Of a stretch of DNA of 64,000 nucleotides, positions 59,800 to 64,000 are shown piece by piece (the stretch's first letter is position 1; each line of letters opens with the position of its first letter). The notes beneath the pieces are model-generated. The model ran no database searches, was not told the origin of the DNA, and saw nothing but the letters and a program-made list of their open reading frames with translations. The translations under genes and the position numbers were made by a program. Where the stretch lies: positions 3,057,304 through 3,121,303 of the forward strand of contig KB906767.1 in assembly GCA_000381625.1 (NCBI GenBank). Direction: 5' to 3'. The DNA comes from Bryobacterales bacterium KBS 96. GTDB lineage: Bacteria > Acidobacteriota > Terriglobia > Bryobacterales > Bryobacteraceae.

Positions 59800-60000
59800 A
59801 TGAGGACCACTCTCATTATCGACGACGAACTGCTTGACCGCGCCAGGGCCCTTACGGGCATTCAAGAAAAAACAGCTCTCGTGCGGGCCGGACTTGAGGC
59901 GTTAATCGCAAGGGAGGCTGCCCGGCGCTTGGCCGCGCTTGGCGGCTCAGAGCCGAAATTGAATCCTGTGCCCCGCCGCCGGGTTGGGGCCGGCAGATGA
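59800..60000 (+). CDS. vapB: VapB-type antitoxin
   Basis: 66 residues with an N-terminal ribbon-helix-helix (MRTTLIIDDELLDRARALTG) followed by the family's KTALVRAGLEALIAREAARR, and a Gly/Pro-rich, basic C-terminus expected to wrap the toxin. It binds its own promoter as a dimer in relatives. The stop overlaps the vapC start by ATGA. There is no clear Shine-Dalgarno before the ATG; TACTAGTA, a short palindrome, lies 13 bases upstream. Confidence 0.88.
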   Translation: MRTTLIIDDELLDRARALTGIQEKTALVRAGLEALIAREAARRLAALGGSEPKLNPVPRRRVGAGR

Positions 60001-60341
60001 TTCTCGTCGACACATCGGTTTGGATCGATCATTTTCGGACGGGGAACAAGGCTTTGGGGAACGCTCTGACTGAGGGATTGGTTCTCATGCATTCTTTCGT
60101 TCTAGGAGAACTTGCGTGCGGCAATCTGAGGAATCGGGAGAAGATTCTCGCCGATTTGCACACCCTCCCGTTTGCGACCGAGGCTTCACACGACGAAGTA
60201 ATGCAATTCGTGAAAGAGCACAAGCTGTGGGGAAGCGGAATGGGATGGATCGATGCGCACCTTCTCGCCTCGACCCTACTGTCCGGCTGCGATTTCTGGA
60301 CGTTGGACCAGCGGCTCAAGAACGCTGCGAAAAAGTTATAG
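59997..60341 (+). CDS. vapC: VapC-type PIN-domain toxin
   Basis: 114-residue ribonuclease toxin. The PIN active site is complete: ILVDTSVWIDHF (Asp 4), HSFVLGELACGN (Glu), WGSGMGWIDAHLLA (Asp) and FWTLDQRLKNAA (Asp). VapC enzymes cut tRNA or the sarcin-ricin loop; the target is unknown here. It is coupled to vapB by ATGA and converges with lgt. No frame damage is seen, so the pair is probably active. Confidence 0.92.
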   Translation: MILVDTSVWIDHFRTGNKALGNALTEGLVLMHSFVLGELACGNLRNREKILADLHTLPFATEASHDEVMQFVKEHKLWGSGMGWIDAHLLASTLLSGCDFWTLDQRLKNAAKKL

Positions 60342-60383
60342 TCGATCGCGAACTCGGATTAGTGTTGCACTCTGGCTCGACCC

Positions 60384-61160
60384 TCAATGCTGAGGCGCCA
60401 GTTGCACTTGCCGGATGCGAACAAGGATCGCGGCGCCCAACGCCAGCAGTCCGAGGGCAATCCACTGTGTCAACGATAGCCCGGCAACCAGGCTCTGTTC
60501 ATGATTGCGGAAGAACTCGATAATAAACCGCGCAATCGAGTACAGGACGAGATACCAGCCGATGATCTCACCCGCTCTGTGAGAGCGGTTGAACATACGG
60601 TACAGGATCGTGAAAATGATGAGGTTTACGCCTGTCTCGTAGAGTTGCGCGGGATGAAGCGGCACGTTTAGGGGCACTGGTGCGGCCGCATCCGAGTGAA
60701 ACGTCACTGCCCACGGCAGGTTGCATGCTTTACCCCAGCAGCAGCCGGCCGCAAAACATCCCACACGGCCGATAGCTTGCCCGAGCACCAGACCCGGCGC
60801 AAAGCAATCCATTGTGAACAGCGGCGGCAAGTGCTGGCGGCGCATATAGACAATCGCCAGAATCAGGGCCGCGATCAGCCCGCCATGGAAAACACCGGCC
60901 GCCTGCAGCGTCGAAAGTGTGAAGATTTCGCCGGGATTCTGCCAATAGTATTGCCAGTCGAACAAGAACATGAAGAGTTTCGCCCCCGCAATACCGGCGA
61001 GCGCGCAGTAAATGGCAAGGTTCGTCAGCAGTTCCGCGGATAATCCGGCTCGTTTGGCCAGCCGCAGCGTGACGCCTAAACCGGCCAGGAAACCAAGCGC
61101 CACCAGCACGCCGTAGGTGGGAACGTAAAACGAACCGATCGAGAAAAGCTTCGGATACAT
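60384..61160 (-). CDS. lgt: Prolipoprotein diacylglyceryl transferase Lgt
   Basis: Inner-membrane enzyme of 258 residues transferring diacylglycerol from phosphatidylglycerol to the lipobox Cys, first step of lipoprotein maturation. About seven helices; key motifs AAGVFHGGLIAALILAIVY, the signature GQAIGRVGCFAAGCCWG with the essential Arg, and HPAQLYETGVNLIIF. It starts 8 bases after the lspA stop, so the two steps of lipoprotein processing are in one operon, which suits the many lipoproteins in the region. Confidence 0.96.
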   Translation of the reverse strand: MYPKLFSIGSFYVPTYGVLVALGFLAGLGVTLRLAKRAGLSAELLTNLAIYCALAGIAGAKLFMFLFDWQYYWQNPGEIFTLSTLQAAGVFHGGLIAALILAIVYMRRQHLPPLFTMDCFAPGLVLGQAIGRVGCFAAGCCWGKACNLPWAVTFHSDAAAPVPLNVPLHPAQLYETGVNLIIFTILYRMFNRSHRAGEIIGWYLVLYSIARFIIEFFRNHEQSLVAGLSLTQWIALGLLALGAAILVRIRQVQLAPQH

Positions 61161-61168
61161 TTAAATAC

Positions 61169-61726
61169 TCACTTCGATTCGGCCGGCGCCGGGACGGGTT
61201 TTCGATGGGGCCGCAGCAGATCGAAAATCAGGATCACGGCGCCCACCGTGATGGCGCTGTCTGCCACATTGAACGCCGGAAATGACCAAGTCCCGTTATA
61301 AACCTCGACGAAGTCGGTGACCGTTCCGAGCAGAATGCGGTCGTACAGATTCCCAATTGCGCCGCCTAAAATAAAGCCCAGTCCTATCCTCATCGCAATT
61401 CCCGAATACGAGCCATTCCGGTTGAGCAGGGCCGCAATTACAAAAAACAGCACCACCACGGAGATGCCGATCAGAACGATTCCCCGCAGCAACGGAGCCC
61501 CGTCCGCGAGCATCCCGAAAGCGGCGCCCGAATTCTCCGTGTGCACGATCCGGAACCACCCGGGAATCACCGAAATGGAATCGAAATCGTGGAGGTTTGC
61601 TCGAATGTAGATCTTCGTAACCCGGTCCAGGATGAAAATCGCGGCGGCTATCAGGAAAGGCATCCAGCGCATCCATGCCGCCGGCGCATTCCTGCCGGTC
61701 AATCGCTCTACTGCCGCTTCTTTCAC
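61169..61726 (-). CDS. lspA: Lipoprotein signal peptidase LspA
   Basis: Aspartic membrane peptidase that removes the signal peptide of diacylated prolipoproteins. Four helices; catalytic Asp residues lie in AIGNLYDRILLGTVTDFVEV and FPAFNVADSAITVG, with the substrate motif HTENSGAAFGML. The frame runs to 61759, but a GTG at 61726 overlaps the ileS stop as GTGA and gives 185 residues, so I choose it. An ATG at 61672 would still keep the first helix. Between ileS and lgt. Confidence 0.95.
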   Translation of the reverse strand: MKEAAVERLTGRNAPAAWMRWMPFLIAAAIFILDRVTKIYIRANLHDFDSISVIPGWFRIVHTENSGAAFGMLADGAPLLRGIVLIGISVVVLFFVIAALLNRNGSYSGIAMRIGLGFILGGAIGNLYDRILLGTVTDFVEVYNGTWSFPAFNVADSAITVGAVILIFDLLRPHRKPVPAPAESK

Positions 61727-64000
61727 TGTTCGAAAGATTCCTTCACCGCTGCCGCGCAAGCCTTACAGATTGTCGGAAAATCCGGGTCGCTGCCGACATC
61801 CTGCGTGTATTTCCAGCAGCGCTCGCACTTGTCGCCCAACGCTCGATTGACAGCGATCGATAATTCTTCACCGTTCGCTTTGCGGAGTTCTACTTGAGAG
61901 ACGATGAACAGCGCGGGAAGTTGCGATTCATATTCAGCCAACAACGAATACAGCTCGCCGCCGGCGGTAAGGAGGACCGCCGCCTCGAGCGATCCGCCAA
62001 TCACTTTATCTTCGCGTGTCTTGTCCAACGACTTCATCACCTGGTCGCGTACAACCATCAATTTGTCCCAATTCGCCAGGCGCTCCCGCTGAGATTCCGG
62101 AAGGTTGCTTGTCAAATCGTCGGGAACGGGCAGGTACTCGAGATGCACGCTTACCGGACTCCCGGGTTCAAGCTTGGTGTGCCCCCAAACTTCTTCGCAG
62201 GTATAGCTCAGAATGGGCGCCATTAGCCGCACCAGCGCGAGATGCATACGGTAGATCGCTGTTTGCGCGCTGCGCCGGGCGTGGGAGCGGGGCGCCGTCG
62301 TATAAAGACGGTCCTTTAAGATGTCAAAGTAGACCGCGCTTAGATTCATCACCGCAAAATCGTAGACAGCGCGATAAACCGAGTGGAACGAGAACTCGTC
62401 ATAAGCGGCACGGCATTTACGGACGAGTTGCTCGGCTTTGATCAAAATCCATTGATCGATCTCTTGCAGCTCGTCCGCCCTTACGGCATCGATTTCCGGA
62501 TCGAAATCGTAGAGATTGCCCAGCGTATATCGAAACGTGTTCCGCAGTTTGCGATAGGCCTCGGATAGCCGCGCCAGAATGGTGTCAGAGAGGCGCACGT
62601 CCTCGGTAAAATCGACCGACGCCACCCAGAGCCGCAAGAGATCGGCGCCATACTGCTTGACGATTTTTTCAGGCTCGATGATATTGCCGAGGGATTTCGA
62701 CATGGCGCGGCCCTCAGCGTCTAATGTCCAGCCATGAGTCGCACACGCCGTGTAAGGCGCTCTGTCCTTCAGACCGACGCCGATCAGCAGCGAACTCTGG
62801 AACCAGCCGCGATACTGGTCGCCACCTTCCAGGTAAAGGTCCGCTGGCCAGGGCAGCTCGTTTTCTGCCGTTAATACCGCCAAATGGCTGGAACCGGAAT
62901 CGAACCAGACGTCGAGAATGTCGCTCTCCTTGCGAAAAGAGGCGCCTCCGCAATTCGAGCAGTGGCAGCCCGGCCCCATCAGTTCCGCTGCTGATTTCGA
63001 GTACCAAACGTCGGCGGTGTGCCGGCGAAACTGCTCGACAACCCCTTCCAATACCTTCCTCTCAGTGAAAGGCGTCCCGCAGTTGTCGCAGTAAAAGACG
63101 ATGATCGGCACGCCCCATACGCGCTGGCGCGAGATGCACCAATCGGGCCGCATCGCGATCATGTTCGACATGCGTTCTTCGCCCCATGCCGGATACCATT
63201 TCACTTGCTCGATGGCCTCAAGCGTTTTTGCGCGAAGCTGCTCGCGCTCCATGCCAATGAACCACTGGTCCGTGGCGCGGAAGATGGTCGGATTGTGGCA
63301 GCGCCAACAATGCGGATAGCTATGCTCGATCTTCTGGTGCTTAAGAAGCGCCCCCTGCCGTTCGAGAATCTCGACAACTAGCGGATTCGCCTGCCAGACG
63401 GTTTTGCCGATGATTTCTTCCGGCAGCGCGCCAGGAGCCGTATCTGCCGGAAAGAATCTGCCCGCATGGTCGACCGGACAATAAACTGGTAAGCCATAGC
63501 GATGGCCTACAACGAAGTCTTCCTGGCCGTGTCCGGGAGCGGTGTGTACGGCTCCGGTACCCTGTTCAAGCGTGACGTGATCGCCGAGTATGCCGAGAGA
63601 CTCGCGATCCATAAACGGATGCTGGAATACGGCGCGTTCTAGCCGCGAGCCGGGGAAACGCGCGAGGACGGCCTTATCCCAACCGAGCTCATCGCTCAGG
63701 TTGTTGAGCAGCCCTTCGGCGACAATCATGATCCCTTGGGGCGTATCAACCGCCACGTATTCGAATTTGGGATGAAAGCAGATCGCCAGATTGGCCGGCA
63801 TGGTCCAAGGCGTCGTCGTCCAGATGACCGTGTACACGTCTTTTCCGGCCAGCGCCGGATCGATCGAAGCCGGATCGGATTTCAGTTTGAACCGGACGTA
63901 AATCGACGGGCTGGAGTGATTTTCATACTCCACTTCGGCTTCGGCGAGCGCCGTCTGATCCTTGATGCACCAGTGGACCGGCTTCAGCCCCTTATATATG
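61723..64000 (-). CDS. ileS: Isoleucyl-tRNA synthetase IleS (N-terminus beyond the window)
   Basis: The C-terminal 758 residues of the class I synthetase; the frame continues open past position 64000, where IYKGLKPVHWCIKDQTALAE confirms it. Visible are the editing domain (WTTTPWTMPANLAICFHPKF, GTGAVHTAPGHGQEDFVVGH), the KMSKS loop as GRAMSKSLGN, the anticodon-binding helices, and a C-terminal zinc finger CERCWKYTQD...CKAC. This is the bacterial type with zinc finger. It is joined to lspA by a GTGA overlap, a linkage common to bacteria and also in E. coli. Confidence 0.97.
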   Translation of the reverse strand, partial: IYKGLKPVHWCIKDQTALAEAEVEYENHSSPSIYVRFKLKSDPASIDPALAGKDVYTVIWTTTPWTMPANLAICFHPKFEYVAVDTPQGIMIVAEGLLNNLSDELGWDKAVLARFPGSRLERAVFQHPFMDRESLGILGDHVTLEQGTGAVHTAPGHGQEDFVVGHRYGLPVYCPVDHAGRFFPADTAPGALPEEIIGKTVWQANPLVVEILERQGALLKHQKIEHSYPHCWRCHNPTIFRATDQWFIGMEREQLRAKTLEAIEQVKWYPAWGEERMSNMIAMRPDWCISRQRVWGVPIIVFYCDNCGTPFTERKVLEGVVEQFRRHTADVWYSKSAAELMGPGCHCSNCGGASFRKESDILDVWFDSGSSHLAVLTAENELPWPADLYLEGGDQYRGWFQSSLLIGVGLKDRAPYTACATHGWTLDAEGRAMSKSLGNIIEPEKIVKQYGADLLRLWVASVDFTEDVRLSDTILARLSEAYRKLRNTFRYTLGNLYDFDPEIDAVRADELQEIDQWILIKAEQLVRKCRAAYDEFSFHSVYRAVYDFAVMNLSAVYFDILKDRLYTTAPRSHARRSAQTAIYRMHLALVRLMAPILSYTCEEVWGHTKLEPGSPVSVHLEYLPVPDDLTSNLPESQRERLANWDKLMVVRDQVMKSLDKTREDKVIGGSLEAAVLLTAGGELYSLLAEYESQLPALFIVSQVELRKANGEELSIAVNRALGDKCERCWKYTQDVGSDPDFPTICKACAAAVKESFEQ

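Overview
The window is a stretch of bacterial chromosome with moderately high GC (judged by eye), about 90 percent coding. Its best fit is Acidobacteriota, probably the Solibacter/Bryobacter side. The evidence is a secreted von Willebrand A protein of the 'VWFA-related Acidobacterial' type (53126-54142), several Gfo/Idh/MocA oxidoreductases and TIM-barrel sugar isomerases with export signals, HpnE, a fused TrpE(G), and a diderm-type division and cell-wall cluster with a meso-DAP-type MurE. This placement is inference from gene content only. No insertion sequence, prophage, rRNA, tRNA or CRISPR array was seen. Layout: (1) 1-6988, minus strand: a canonical dcw operon mraZ-rsmH-ftsL-ftsI-murE-murF-(mraY). 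(2) 7225-8468: an MbcA/ParS-type antitoxin followed by an N-terminally truncated RES toxin. (3) 8469-14341: a CPA2 antiporter, then an envelope or glycoconjugate group (GNAT/FemAB-like acyltransferase, GT4 glycosyltransferase, PIG-L deacetylase, an unrecognised protein) and a receiver domain without its phosphoacceptor Asp. (4) 14379-25525: acyl-CoA mutase, small membrane protein, GT4, PspF-like sigma-54 activator, RlpA lipoprotein, a 22-residue Lys/Ala peptide gene with its own promoter and terminator, MidA-type methyltransferase, sugar isomerase, and translationally coupled trpE(G)-hpnE. (5) 25697-35368, minus strand: a tightly packed run DUF2760 - Hsp70 - Hsp70 - thiL - O-methyltransferase - DUF4380 - ggt. 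(6) 35754-44138: a second Lys/Ala peptide gene with terminator, a GT2, then mutM, folD, coaE, an HtrA-like protease, DUF2382, and a divergent isomerase / Tat-exported oxidoreductase pair. (7) 44488-46950: a divergent membrane pyrophosphatase with a structured leader. (8) 47051-52549, minus strand: a type III-A CRISPR effector operon cas10-csm2-csm3-csm4-csm5. It has no adaptation genes, Cas6, CARF effector or array in the window. Its Cas10 lacks the HD nuclease domain but keeps GGDD, Csm2 has an RGG-rich head, and Csm4 has a 130-residue acidic tail. (9) 52632-58751: a lipoprotein, the VWA protein, a 1137-residue secreted protein, and an exported oxidoreductase. (10) 58796-60341: a DUF1398/MarR divergent pair around a perfect 26-bp palindrome, then VapBC. 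(11) 60384-64000, minus strand: ileS-lspA-lgt, linking isoleucyl-tRNA synthetase with lipoprotein maturation. The most unusual items are the HD-less type III-A module with its oppositely charged extensions, the two Lys/Ala micro-proteins, the DUF2760/double-Hsp70 operon, the truncated RES toxin beside an intact antitoxin, and the divergent pyrophosphatase with its leader hairpins.
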